A stretch of 22,641 nucleotides of DNA, taken from the NCBI GenBank assembly GCA_002491165.1, contig DKVK01000072.1:1-22641 (forward strand). The letters are read 5' to 3'. The DNA is from Porphyromonadaceae bacterium UBA7180 (lineage in GTDB: Bacteria; Bacteroidota; Bacteroidia; Bacteroidales; Muribaculaceae). Made by a program: the position numbers and the translations under genes. Below, in pieces: positions 15,797 through 22,641 of the stretch; positions within the stretch are counted from its first letter, which is position 1, and every line of letters begins with the position of its first letter. The notes under the pieces were generated by a model. That model made no database searches. It had not been told where the DNA came from and saw nothing but the letters and a program-made list of their open reading frames with translations.

Positions 15797-16873
15797 ATGA
15801 GATACTGTGTAATAATGTGTGGCGGCATCGGCTCGCGATTCTGGCCGGTAAGCCGCGGCGGGAAACCCAAGCAGTTCCTTGACTTCTTCGGGACGGGGCG
15901 CTCTCTGCTCCGCATGACAGTAGACCGCATACTCCCCGTAGTGGAGATGAAAAACATAATCCTGGTGACCAACTGCGCCTACGCGTCGCTCATCCGCGAA
16001 CAGCTCCCCGACATCCCGGAGGAGAACATCCTCTACGAGCCGGCACGGCGCAACACGGCGCCCTGCATCTGCTGGGCAGCACACCATGTCATAGCCCGCG
16101 ACCCGGACGCTTCTATGGTGGTACTGGCCTCGGACCATCTGATTCTAAAAGAAGACAGTTTCCGCAACGACATCCTGCGCGGAATAGAATATGTGGAAGA
16201 GACGGGCAACCTGCTGACGCTCGGGGTCACCCCCTCGTCGCCCCACACCGGCTATGGCTATATACAGGCCACAACGGCATGTGTGGACCGTCCCGGTATC
16301 CTGAAAGTGAAATCCTTCACCGAGAAGCCCGACCTGCACATGGCCGAAATGTTCGTGAGCAGCGGAGAGTTTTACTGGAACTCCGGCATGTTCCTGTGGC
16401 GTGCCGACTCCATCCTGAAAGCCTTCGAACGCTACGCCCCGGAGATTGCAGCCGTCTTCAATGCCGGCAATGATGTCTACGGAACCCCGGAAGAGACCGC
16501 TTTCATCGACGAAGAGTTCCCCAACGCTCCCTGTATCTCCATAGACTATGCCATAATGGAAAAAGCCTCGAACGTCTACGTCATGACAGTCGACTTCGGG
16601 TGGAGCGACCTCGGTTCGTGGAAGGCGCTTTATGAGGTGTCACCGCGCAACCGCGACGGCAACGTGACGCAGCAGAGCCGCGTGATGGCCTACGATTGCT
16701 CGGGTTGCGTCTTCCACTCCGACCCCGACAAGGTGATAGTGGCCGCCGGGCTGGAAAACTATATCGTGACGCAGTCGGGCAACGCCACGCTCATCTATCC
16801 CCTGGAGCGAGAGCAGCAGATACGCCGCGTGGTCAACGAGCTGGGCGAAGCCTTCGGCGACCGGTATCTCTGA
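15797..16873 (+). CDS. manC: Mannose-1-phosphate guanylyltransferase
   Basis: A 358-residue cytoplasmic nucleotidyltransferase that makes GDP-mannose from GTP and mannose 1-phosphate, a precursor for surface glycans and GDP-fucose. The N-terminal GTP-binding signature is 'CGGIGSRFWPVSRGGKPKQF' (residues 8-27, with Cys where many homologues have Ala). Other family motifs are 'VVLASDHLI', 'GYGYIQ', 'FTEKPD', 'FYWNSGMFLW' and 'DFGWSDLGSWKAL'. It is the short single-domain form, without the phosphomannose isomerase domain of bifunctional ManC/AlgA proteins. It lies 84 nt after the Na/Pi cotransporter gene and 47 nt before rsmA, with no clear separate promoter. The symbol is used in the broad family sense. 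Confidence 0.93.
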   Translation: MRYCVIMCGGIGSRFWPVSRGGKPKQFLDFFGTGRSLLRMTVDRILPVVEMKNIILVTNCAYASLIREQLPDIPEENILYEPARRNTAPCICWAAHHVIARDPDASMVVLASDHLILKEDSFRNDILRGIEYVEETGNLLTLGVTPSSPHTGYGYIQATTACVDRPGILKVKSFTEKPDLHMAEMFVSSGEFYWNSGMFLWRADSILKAFERYAPEIAAVFNAGNDVYGTPEETAFIDEEFPNAPCISIDYAIMEKASNVYVMTVDFGWSDLGSWKALYEVSPRNRDGNVTQQSRVMAYDCSGCVFHSDPDKVIVAAGLENYIVTQSGNATLIYPLEREQQIRRVVNELGEAFGDRYL

Positions 16874-16920
16874 ACCGCCGCCAAACCCCGGGCGTTTTCT
16901 TAAGTAAAAAAGAAAAAGAT

Positions 16921-17715
16921 ATGTCAAATCCCGTACGTGCCAAGAAGGCGCTCGGCCAGCACTTCCTGACCGACATGAACATAGCTCGGCGCATAGCCGA
17001 CACCATTGCCCCGGCCCAACTCCCCGAAGCGTGGGCGCAGCTCCCCGTGCTCGAAGTCGGTCCCGGAACCGGTGTCCTCACAACCTTCCTGCTCGAAGAC
17101 CACAACGAGGTGAAGGCAGTGGAACTCGACGCCGAGAGTGTTGTCTATCTCGCCAAAGTGTACCCCCAACTCCCGGTGATAGAGGCCGACTTCCTGAAGC
17201 TCGACCTCGCCGACGTGTACCCCGGGGAGTTCCTGCTCATCGGCAATTACCCCTACAACATATCGTCGCAGATATTCTTCAAGCTGCTTGACAACCGTGA
17301 GCGCATCCCGGTGTGCTCCGGCATGCTTCAGCGCGAAGTGGCGCAGCGCATCTGCGCCGGCCCGGGCTCAAAGGTCTACGGCATCCTCTCGGTGCTTTTG
17401 CAAATGTGGTATGACTGCGAATACCTCTTCACCGTGGACGAGAATGTGTTCTCGCCGCCACCCAAGGTGAAGAGCGGCGTAATACGCCTTACGCGCAACT
17501 CCCGTACCGATGCCGGCTGCGACGAGCGGATGTTCAAGACGGTGGTGAAGACCGCCTTCGGAATGCGGCGCAAGACGCTGCGCAACTCCCTTGCCTCGCT
17601 GTTGCCCCCGGACTTCGACAAGACGCAGCCAGTGATGGGAAAACGCCCCGAACAGCTCGGCGTGGAAGACTTCATAGCTTTATCCAACCAGATAAAATCT
17701 GTAAGTATGGGTTAG
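16921..17715 (+). CDS. rsmA: 16S rRNA dimethyladenosine transferase RsmA/KsgA
   Basis: A 264-residue SAM-dependent methyltransferase that dimethylates two adjacent adenines in the 3'-terminal helix of 16S rRNA late in 30S assembly. The N-terminus 'KKALGQHFLTD' (8-18) is the family hallmark. The SAM-binding motif I is 'LEVGPGTG' (44-51), and catalytic motif IV is 'NYPYNIS' (109-115), the variant usual in Bacteroidota in place of NLPYNIS. The frame is open further upstream (from 16696), but ATG 16921 gives the exact family start and does not overlap manC. It is probably cotranscribed with manC. A structured 156-nt gap separates it from the alkaline phosphatase gene. Confidence 0.97.
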   Translation: MSNPVRAKKALGQHFLTDMNIARRIADTIAPAQLPEAWAQLPVLEVGPGTGVLTTFLLEDHNEVKAVELDAESVVYLAKVYPQLPVIEADFLKLDLADVYPGEFLLIGNYPYNISSQIFFKLLDNRERIPVCSGMLQREVAQRICAGPGSKVYGILSVLLQMWYDCEYLFTVDENVFSPPPKVKSGVIRLTRNSRTDAGCDERMFKTVVKTAFGMRRKTLRNSLASLLPPDFDKTQPVMGKRPEQLGVEDFIALSNQIKSVSMG

Positions 17716-17759
17716 AAATTATTTAATGTCTCGCTTCATAAATTCTGCGGCGAACTTCC

Positions 17760-17810
17760 GAATCCGGCTTCAGTTGCTATGGAACCCCCATAGTGCCATC
17801 AGCCGAATCC
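17760..17810. repeat. Imperfect inverted repeat between rsmA and the alkaline phosphatase gene
   Basis: The outer arms GAATCCGGCT (17760-17769) and AGCCGAATCC (17801-17810) pair with a few imperfections, and the inner arms CTATGG (17777-17782) and CCATAG (17787-17792) pair perfectly around a short loop. The middle of the stem is mismatched. The 3' side is only weakly T-rich, so it could be a poor rsmA terminator, an RNA-processing element or a decayed repeat. Confidence 0.4.
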
Positions 17811-17871
17811 AAAATTTCATCCACATACTTCATAAACCAATACGATAAACAATTTCTAACGCATACTTGAA

Positions 17872-19251
17872 ATGAGAAAATACCTCTTCGCAGTAGTGGC
17901 GCTGCTGATGGCGCTCACTGCCGTTGCGCAGGCAAAATATGTCTTTTATTTCATAGGCGACGGCATGGGGCTGGGGCACATCAACGCCACCGAGCAATAC
18001 CGCCGGGACGTGCTCAAGACCCCGGAGCCTCTGCTGATGCTCACTTTCCCCTACGGTACCGTGGCTACGTCATACTCGGCCTCGTCGCCCATCACCGACT
18101 CGGCGGCCGCCGGTACGGCACTCTCCACCGGCCGCAAGACCAGGAACTCGATGGTTGGGATGGCTTCCGACACCACAAATGTCTACAGCATAGCCTCCGA
18201 CTTCCTGAAGCAGGGCCGCGCCGTGGGTATCGTCACCTCCGTAGCGGGCGACGACGCCACCCCCGCCGCCTTCTATGCCCATGCTCCGGAGCGACACATG
18301 AGCCGCGAAATCTCCGGCTTCGCACCGAGGAGCGGAGTGCAGTTTTTCGGCGCCCCGATGTTCCGCGGCATGTATGATTCCAAGAAGAATCCCACCGACT
18401 GGGTGGAGCGCATGAAGAAGGCCGGCTACCGCCTGGTGCACAGCGCGCAGGAATACCTCGACGGCGCCCGCGAAGGGGAGAAGACCCTCATGCTGGCCGC
18501 CAAACCACAGGGTGAACAGCTCGGATATACCCTCGACGCAGTGGACGGCGCCCTCACGCTTCAGGAGATGACCGAAACGGCTCTGGTAAACCTCAGCACC
18601 GACCCCGACGGTTTTTTCATGATGGTGGAAGGGGGCAATATAGACTGGGCCGCGCACGCTAACGACGGTGCCTCCGTGATCCGCGAAATCCTCAATTTCC
18701 AGAACGCCATAGATGTGGCATACCGATTCTACCTCGCGCATCCCGACGAGACGCTGATAGTGATAACGGCCGACCACGACACCGGCGGAATGGCCGTGGG
18801 CCGGGCTGACAACGCCAAGAATCCGCGCCTCGACCTCATCGCATTACAGAAAATCTCCAAAGACCGCTTCGCCGACTGGTGCCGCGACAACTACAAGGAT
18901 AAAGCCCCGACGTGGGAGGAGATGCGCTCCTTCCTCGAACAGAATCTCTCGCTCTGGCAAGGTATAGGCATCACCGGGGAGGAGGAGAAGGTTATCCGCG
19001 AATCGTTCGACGCCACCTTCATCACCCACCGCGCCAAGGACCAGAAGACGCTCTACAACGACTTCAACAACTTCACGGTGACGCTCTACGACATCCTGAA
19101 CCGCCACTACGGCATAGGGTGGACCTCCCCCTCGCATACCTCCAATTTCACGCCTGTATATGCCGTGGGAGCCGGGGCGGAGCTCTTCTCCGCGCCGATG
19201 AACAATATCGACATCCCCGTGAAAATCCTCAAAGCGGCGGCAGTAAAGTAA
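17872..19251 (+). CDS. Exported alkaline phosphatase (PhoA family)
   Basis: A 459-residue exported metallophosphatase with a signal peptide (1-about 21, 'LTAVAQAK'). It releases phosphate from monoesters in the periplasm or at the cell surface. Zn-site residues appear in 'IGDGMGLGH' (D30), the catalytic Ser is in 'TDSAAAGTA' (S77, with D76 before it), further metal ligands are in 'TADHDTGG' (D301, H302), and the last His is in 'SPSHTSNF' (H422). Length and motif order match Bacteroidota alkaline phosphatases. I do not use a specific symbol because several subfamilies share these motifs. The RNase HI gene starts 2 nt after its stop, so the two are almost certainly cotranscribed. No Pho-box was recognised upstream. 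Confidence 0.93.
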   Translation: MRKYLFAVVALLMALTAVAQAKYVFYFIGDGMGLGHINATEQYRRDVLKTPEPLLMLTFPYGTVATSYSASSPITDSAAAGTALSTGRKTRNSMVGMASDTTNVYSIASDFLKQGRAVGIVTSVAGDDATPAAFYAHAPERHMSREISGFAPRSGVQFFGAPMFRGMYDSKKNPTDWVERMKKAGYRLVHSAQEYLDGAREGEKTLMLAAKPQGEQLGYTLDAVDGALTLQEMTETALVNLSTDPDGFFMMVEGGNIDWAAHANDGASVIREILNFQNAIDVAYRFYLAHPDETLIVITADHDTGGMAVGRADNAKNPRLDLIALQKISKDRFADWCRDNYKDKAPTWEEMRSFLEQNLSLWQGIGITGEEEKVIRESFDATFITHRAKDQKTLYNDFNNFTVTLYDILNRHYGIGWTSPSHTSNFTPVYAVGAGAELFSAPMNNIDIPVKILKAAAVK

Positions 19252-19253
19252 CT

Positions 19254-19919
19254 ATGGAGAAGCGTACCAAATTCTATGTGGTGTGGGAGGGTCGGCATCC
19301 CGGCGTCTACGACGACTGGGGCGACACCCTGGAGCAGATAGACGGCTTTCCCGGTGCCAAGTACAAGGCATACACGTCGTCGGAAGCAGCCACCGAGGCT
19401 TACCGTCGCGGTTACGCCGAGCGCGACGCCGCCGAACTGGGCCGCTTCCTCATGGCCGGACGCAAGCAGGCGCCTCCCGAACCGGGAAAAATCAACTTCG
19501 AGGCACATCCCGAAATCGACCGCACCGCCTGGGCCGTGGACGCTTCGTGCCAGGGAAACCCAGGACGGATGGAATACCGCGGCGTGGACCTCGCCACCGG
19601 CCGCCAGATTTTCCACCTCGGCCCGCTTGAAGGGGGGACTAACAACATCGGCGAGTTCCTGGCCATAGTCCATGCCATGGCGCTTATGGTGCAACGCGGC
19701 GAGCGACACACCATCTATTCCGACTCGCGCACCGCCATAGGATGGGTGCTTCGCCGCCATGTGCGCACCACGCTGAAACGCACCGCCGGGAACGAGCGCG
19801 TCTTCGAGTTGCTGGAGCGGGGGTTGAAATGGCTTTTCTCACATTCCCCGGGCATTACGTTGCGGAAATGGGATACCGACAACTGGGGTGAAATCCCCGC
19901 CGACTTCGGCCGTAAGTGA
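19254..19919 (+). CDS. rnhA: Ribonuclease HI with N-terminal viroplasmin domain
   Basis: A 221-residue RNase HI that cleaves the RNA strand of RNA-DNA hybrids, clearing R-loops and primers. Residues about 6-50 ('KFYVVWEGRHPGVYDDW', 'YKAYTSSEAATEAY') form the small viroplasmin/hybrid-binding domain seen in Bacteroidota and eukaryotic RNase H1. The catalytic domain shows D96 ('AVDASCQGNPG'), E134 ('NNIGEFLAI'), D157 ('YSDSRTA') and a final Asp in 'GEIPADFGRK' (D217), giving the D-E-D-D set. ATG 19254 was chosen because it gives the viroplasmin start and follows the phosphatase stop by 2 nt; the open frame upstream lies inside the phosphatase gene. queG follows within 2 nt. Confidence 0.93.
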   Translation: MEKRTKFYVVWEGRHPGVYDDWGDTLEQIDGFPGAKYKAYTSSEAATEAYRRGYAERDAAELGRFLMAGRKQAPPEPGKINFEAHPEIDRTAWAVDASCQGNPGRMEYRGVDLATGRQIFHLGPLEGGTNNIGEFLAIVHAMALMVQRGERHTIYSDSRTAIGWVLRRHVRTTLKRTAGNERVFELLERGLKWLFSHSPGITLRKWDTDNWGEIPADFGRK

Positions 19920-19921
19920 GT

Positions 19922-20782
19922 ATGGTGACCGGCGAGGAACGCGAACGGTTGCGCGAAGTGGCGCTTGGCGCCGGAGCATGTGCGGCCGGTTTCGCCGACC
20001 CGTACCTCCCACCCGCGGTAGACCGTGATTACGCCGCCTGGATAGCGGCCGGGAACAACGCCACGATGCGCTGGCTGTCCGAGCATCAGCCACTGCGCGC
20101 CGACCCGGCGACGGTGCTTCCCGGCGTCAGGACCGTTATCTCGCTGGCTTTCCCTTACCTTCCCGCCGAACGCCGCGACCCGTCACTCCCTTATCTTCCG
20201 CTCTATGCCTACGGCCGCGACTATCACAAGGCCTTGCGCTCGCTGTTGCGTCCTTTCTGCTCCTTTATAGAAGGGGAATACGGCGTGCGCACGCGCGTGT
20301 GCGTGGACTCGGCGCCGGTACATGAACGCGCCTTCGCACTGCGTGCCGGCATAGGACGCCGAGGACTCAACGGGTGTGTCATCACGCCGCGCCACGGCTC
20401 CTTCGTATTCCTCGCCGAAGTCTTCACCACACTGCAGGTAGAGCCGGACGATCTGTCGTTCGGGGAATGTCTGCAATGCGGCCGGTGTGTGCGCGCCTGT
20501 CCCGCCGGTGCCCTCAACGGCGACGGGACGATGGATGCTGCACGTTGTATAAACTATCTCACGATAGAGCACCCGTATCCACTCACACCAGCGCAAGAGA
20601 AGTTGCTTCATGATACCAACACGCTTGTAGGGTGCGACCGCTGCCAGACGGTCTGCCCTCTGAACCGCGATGCGCTGACTACCGGGATTCCCGACTTCCA
20701 GCCCCGGCGCGAGGTGCTCACAGCAACGACGTTAACCCGGGCCATAACTCCCGGCTCGCCGCTGCGCCGCGCCTTGAAGTGA
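19922..20782 (+). CDS. queG: Epoxyqueuosine reductase QueG
   Basis: A 286-residue iron-sulfur, cobalamin-dependent enzyme that reduces epoxyqueuosine to queuosine in the wobble position of GUN-decoding tRNAs. The catalytic Asp lies in 'VDSAPVHERAFA' (D129). Two [4Fe-4S] clusters are supported by C183-x2-C186-x2-C189-x3-C193-P and by C209 with C238-x2-C241-x3-C245-P. The protein is shorter than E. coli QueG (379), lacking most of the C-terminal HEAT-like region, which is common in Bacteroidota. A GTG at 19916 would overlap the rnhA stop; ATG 19922 is preferred. It is very probably cotranscribed with rnhA and the phosphatase gene. No other queuosine gene is in the window. Confidence 0.93.
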   Translation: MVTGEERERLREVALGAGACAAGFADPYLPPAVDRDYAAWIAAGNNATMRWLSEHQPLRADPATVLPGVRTVISLAFPYLPAERRDPSLPYLPLYAYGRDYHKALRSLLRPFCSFIEGEYGVRTRVCVDSAPVHERAFALRAGIGRRGLNGCVITPRHGSFVFLAEVFTTLQVEPDDLSFGECLQCGRCVRACPAGALNGDGTMDAARCINYLTIEHPYPLTPAQEKLLHDTNTLVGCDRCQTVCPLNRDALTTGIPDFQPRREVLTATTLTRAITPGSPLRRALK

Positions 20783-20833
20783 ACCCCCTTGCCCCCTCGC
20801 TTGTTTCCATATTAAATCAAAACTGAAATCAAT

Positions 20834-21175
20834 ATGGAAAGCAAATATCGTCTGTTTATCGTAAGTTTCTCCGACTCCAAGAAATATAAACTCATCTGTA
20901 TGGCCGGAGACCATCTGAAAGTTCTCACCGACATCGAGAATTATCTTAACGACTATCTGCGCAAAGAGTTCCCGACCGAGACGTTCGCTTATTACACGAC
21001 TCCCAAAGTTGTGGAAATCAACTACGATCACCGCGACAGTTACGACTCCTATCCCGACCTCAATGCCGATGCCGTGAAGCAAATCAAGGATGAGTTGAAA
21101 AGGGAAATCAAGGTGATGGAAGCTGAAAAAGAGCTCGACCGCGACGCTCCCTACGATGCCGTTTCGGCCAACTGA
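20834..21175 (+). CDS. Small cytoplasmic protein of unknown function
   Basis: A 113-residue protein without signal peptide or membrane span. It starts 'MESKYRLFIVSFSDSKKYKL' and reads as a small alpha/beta protein: strand, strand, helix ('LKVLTDIENYLNDYLRKEF'), strand ('YYTTPKVVEINY'), then a charged C-terminal helix (about 77-103, 'KQIKDELKREIKVMEAEKEL'). I recognise no family. Codon use is similar to its neighbours and the ATG is unambiguous. It is 51 nt after queG, with no clear promoter, and is followed by a strong terminator before recA. It could be the last gene of the phosphatase-rnhA-queG unit. Function unknown. Confidence 0.75.
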   Translation: MESKYRLFIVSFSDSKKYKLICMAGDHLKVLTDIENYLNDYLRKEFPTETFAYYTTPKVVEINYDHRDSYDSYPDLNADAVKQIKDELKREIKVMEAEKELDRDAPYDAVSAN

Positions 21176-21238
21176 ACAGGAGAATAGCAATGCGGAGTGC
21201 AATACCCCGGCACTCCCGGGATGTATTTAATATTCTTT

Positions 21239-21269
21239 AAGCGCCCTGCGTTTGCAGAAGCGCTTTTTT
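21239..21269 (+). terminator. Intrinsic terminator upstream of recA
   Basis: AAGCGC (21239-21244) pairs with GCGCTT (21260-21265), with an inner CTGC/GCAG stem around a GTTT loop, followed by a T-run to 21269. It closes the transcript of the 113-residue protein gene. Confidence 0.75.
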
Positions 21270-21282
21270 AGTTGTAACTTTG
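21251..21282 (+). promoter_or_regulatory. recA promoter
   Basis: TTTG (21251-21254) is followed after 20 nt by TAACTTTG (21275-21282), an excellent Bacteroidota promoter, about 43 nt before the recA ATG. The upstream element lies in the loop and 3' arm of the preceding terminator. No LexA-like palindrome is evident between promoter and start, so SOS control by a classical LexA box is not supported. Confidence 0.7.
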
Positions 21283-21325
21283 CAACGAGAAACATTCGAC
21301 AAGACATTAAACAACTCCACCGACC

Positions 21326-22489
21326 ATGGCAAAAAAGAAATCAGCACCGGCTTCCGCCGTCCAGATAACCGACAAGGAAGCCAAGTTCGAAGCCCTGAAA
21401 ATGATGCAGGGGAATATAGAAAAAGACTTCGGCAAAGGCACCCTCATGCGCCTCGGCGACGAAGCCATACAGGACATAGAAGCCATCTCCACCGGCTCCA
21501 TAGGGCTTGACTTCGCCCTTGGCGTGGGGGGGCTTCCCCGCGGACGCGTCACCGAAATCTACGGCCCCGAATCCTCGGGTAAGACTACACTCGCAATCCA
21601 TGTCATAGCCGAAGCCCAGAAACAGGGGGGCATCTGCGCCATCATAGACGCCGAACACGCCTTCGACCGTTTCTACGCCGAAAACCTCGGCGTGGACGTC
21701 ACGAACCTATGGATAGCACAACCTGACAACGGCGAGCAGGCTCTCGACATCGCCGAACAGCTCATCAACTCCGGCGCCATCGACGTGCTGGTAATCGACT
21801 CCGTTGCGGCACTTACGCCGCGCGCCGAAATCGAGGGTGAAATGGGCGACAAGAATGTCGGCCTCCAGGCGCGACTCATGTCACAGGCACTCCGGAAACT
21901 CACCGGCATCATCTCCAAGACTCGCACCGTCTGCATCTTCATCAACCAGATGCGCGAGAAAATCGGCGTGATGTTCGGCAACCCCGAAACCACCACCGGC
22001 GGCAACGCGCTGAAATATTACAGTTCCGTGCGACTTGAAATACGCCCCTCGTCGCTCATCAAGGACGGCGACGAAGTGCTCGGCCGCACGGCCAAGGTGA
22101 AAGTGGTGAAGAACAAGGTGGCGCCTCCTTTCATGCGTGCCGAGTTCGACATCATGTTCGGCGAAGGTATCTCCAAGGCCGGCGAGATAATCGACCTCGG
22201 CGTGGAATACGGCATCGTGAAGAAATCCGGAGCCTGGTTCTCCTATGAGGGGAACAAACTCGGCCAGGGCCGCGACGCAGTGAAGCGCGTAATCGCCGAC
22301 AATCCCGAACTGATGGAAGAGCTGTCGCGCAAAATCCGCGAGAAACTCGACGCACTGCGCGCCGAGAAGAATCCGAAAGCCTTCAATCCCTTCCTCCCCT
22401 CGAAAGACGCGGAAAAAGTCCCCGAGGAACAGGAGCAGACCGAAGAGCGCCAAATCCCCGACGACACTCTCGACTTCGACATCGACTGA
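21326..22489 (+). CDS. recA: Recombinase RecA
   Basis: A 387-residue RecA, the strand-exchange ATPase of homologous recombination and co-protease of the SOS response. Walker A is 'GPESSGKTT' (80-88); Walker B region 'IDVLVIDSVAAL', the L1 segment ('EGEMGDKNVGLQARLMSQ') and the L2 segment ('NPETTTGGNALKYY') are all intact. The body is standard. The C-terminus is about 35 residues longer than E. coli RecA and ends in a Glu/Asp/Gln-rich tail ('PEEQEQTEERQIPDD', 'TLDFDID'), as expected for the regulatory acidic tail, here longer than usual. It has its own promoter and a terminator hairpin downstream. Confidence 0.98.
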   Translation: MAKKKSAPASAVQITDKEAKFEALKMMQGNIEKDFGKGTLMRLGDEAIQDIEAISTGSIGLDFALGVGGLPRGRVTEIYGPESSGKTTLAIHVIAEAQKQGGICAIIDAEHAFDRFYAENLGVDVTNLWIAQPDNGEQALDIAEQLINSGAIDVLVIDSVAALTPRAEIEGEMGDKNVGLQARLMSQALRKLTGIISKTRTVCIFINQMREKIGVMFGNPETTTGGNALKYYSSVRLEIRPSSLIKDGDEVLGRTAKVKVVKNKVAPPFMRAEFDIMFGEGISKAGEIIDLGVEYGIVKKSGAWFSYEGNKLGQGRDAVKRVIADNPELMEELSRKIREKLDALRAEKNPKAFNPFLPSKDAEKVPEEQEQTEERQIPDDTLDFDID

Positions 22490-22543
22490 CGGGTCTTTCG
22501 ACTCACAGCTTACTCCGCTTAACGGAGCCCCCAAAAACAGACA

Positions 22544-22588
22544 GCGCAGGCTCAGCAGACGCGATCACTCGCGCCGCTGAGTCTGCGC
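22544..22588 (+). terminator. recA terminator hairpin
   Basis: GCGCAGGCTCAGC (22544-22556) pairs with GCTGAGTCTGCGC (22576-22588): 13 bp with one G-U pair, plus an inner GCGA/TCGC stem (22561-22572) with a UCAC loop. A modest pyrimidine-rich tract follows (22590-22605). It is about 55 nt after the recA stop. Confidence 0.65.
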
Positions 22589-22623
22589 CGCTTTCTCTCC
22601 CTTTGGGGAGGAAGCTTGAAAAA

Positions 22624-22641
22624 GAGGGTGTATCAAAATTC
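22624..22641. mobile_element. Possible insertion-sequence end cut by the window edge
   Basis: The last bases, GAGGGTGTATCAAAATTC, resemble terminal inverted repeats of Bacteroidota insertion sequences that begin GAGGGTGTGTC, as I remember them. No transposase or second end is visible, so this is only a suggestion. Confidence 0.25.

Noticed and set aside
14261..16138. Long minus-strand open frame (625 codons) opposite the Na/Pi cotransporter and manC
   Set aside because: It is antisense to two genes with clear family motifs; GC-rich codon bias keeps the opposite frame open, and its His/Val/Arg-rich translation shows no domain.

Overview
The window is chromosomal DNA of a GC-rich Bacteroidota, most likely order Bacteroidales and plausibly Muribaculaceae. 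The reasons are: promoters of the Bacteroidota type (TTTG about 20 nt before TAnnTTTG) with no clear Shine-Dalgarno sites; a secreted protein with a DUF6359-like domain and a type IX secretion-like C-terminal tail; the 'NYPYNIS' form of RsmA; a viroplasmin-type RNase HI; and a nucleoside kinase carrying a ThrRS-like N-terminal part. The family-level placement is inference.

Left half (about 1-11550, minus strand): nine genes read right to left with gaps of 15-57 nt. In transcription order they are yqeY-like, serS, a membrane-anchored pseudokinase, a GNAT-fold protein, an AT-richer secreted protein of unknown function, a P-loop nucleoside kinase with a ThrRS-like N-terminus, mgtE, mutS and a small secreted protein. 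The only good promoter I see is upstream of yqeY, and a hairpin terminator lies at the far left, so this may be one long transcription unit. A REP-like inverted repeat sits between serS and the pseudokinase and supplies the pseudokinase's first predicted codons.

Middle (about 11550-13900): a gene-poor stretch holds a 48-residue small membrane ORF, a strong minus-strand terminator and a T9SS-type secreted multidomain protein (minus strand). A 260-bp divergent promoter region follows.

Right half (13922-22489, plus strand): Na/Pi cotransporter with PhoU domain, mannose-1-phosphate guanylyltransferase, rsmA, alkaline phosphatase, RNase HI, queG, a 113-residue protein of unknown function, and recA. 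phoA, rnhA and queG are almost contiguous (2-nt gaps) and probably cotranscribed. recA has its own promoter, partly embedded in the terminator of the preceding gene. The window ends in a recA terminator hairpin followed by a short stretch that resembles an insertion-sequence end.

Functionally it is mostly housekeeping: DNA repair (mutS, recA), translation and RNA modification (serS, yqeY-like, rsmA, queG), Mg and phosphate transport, and nucleotide and sugar-nucleotide supply. No tRNA, rRNA, CRISPR array, prophage or complete transposon was seen. I did not find a convincing new multi-gene system. The most unusual items are the degenerate pseudokinase with its repeat-derived 5' end, the unlisted small membrane ORF and the compositionally odd secreted protein.
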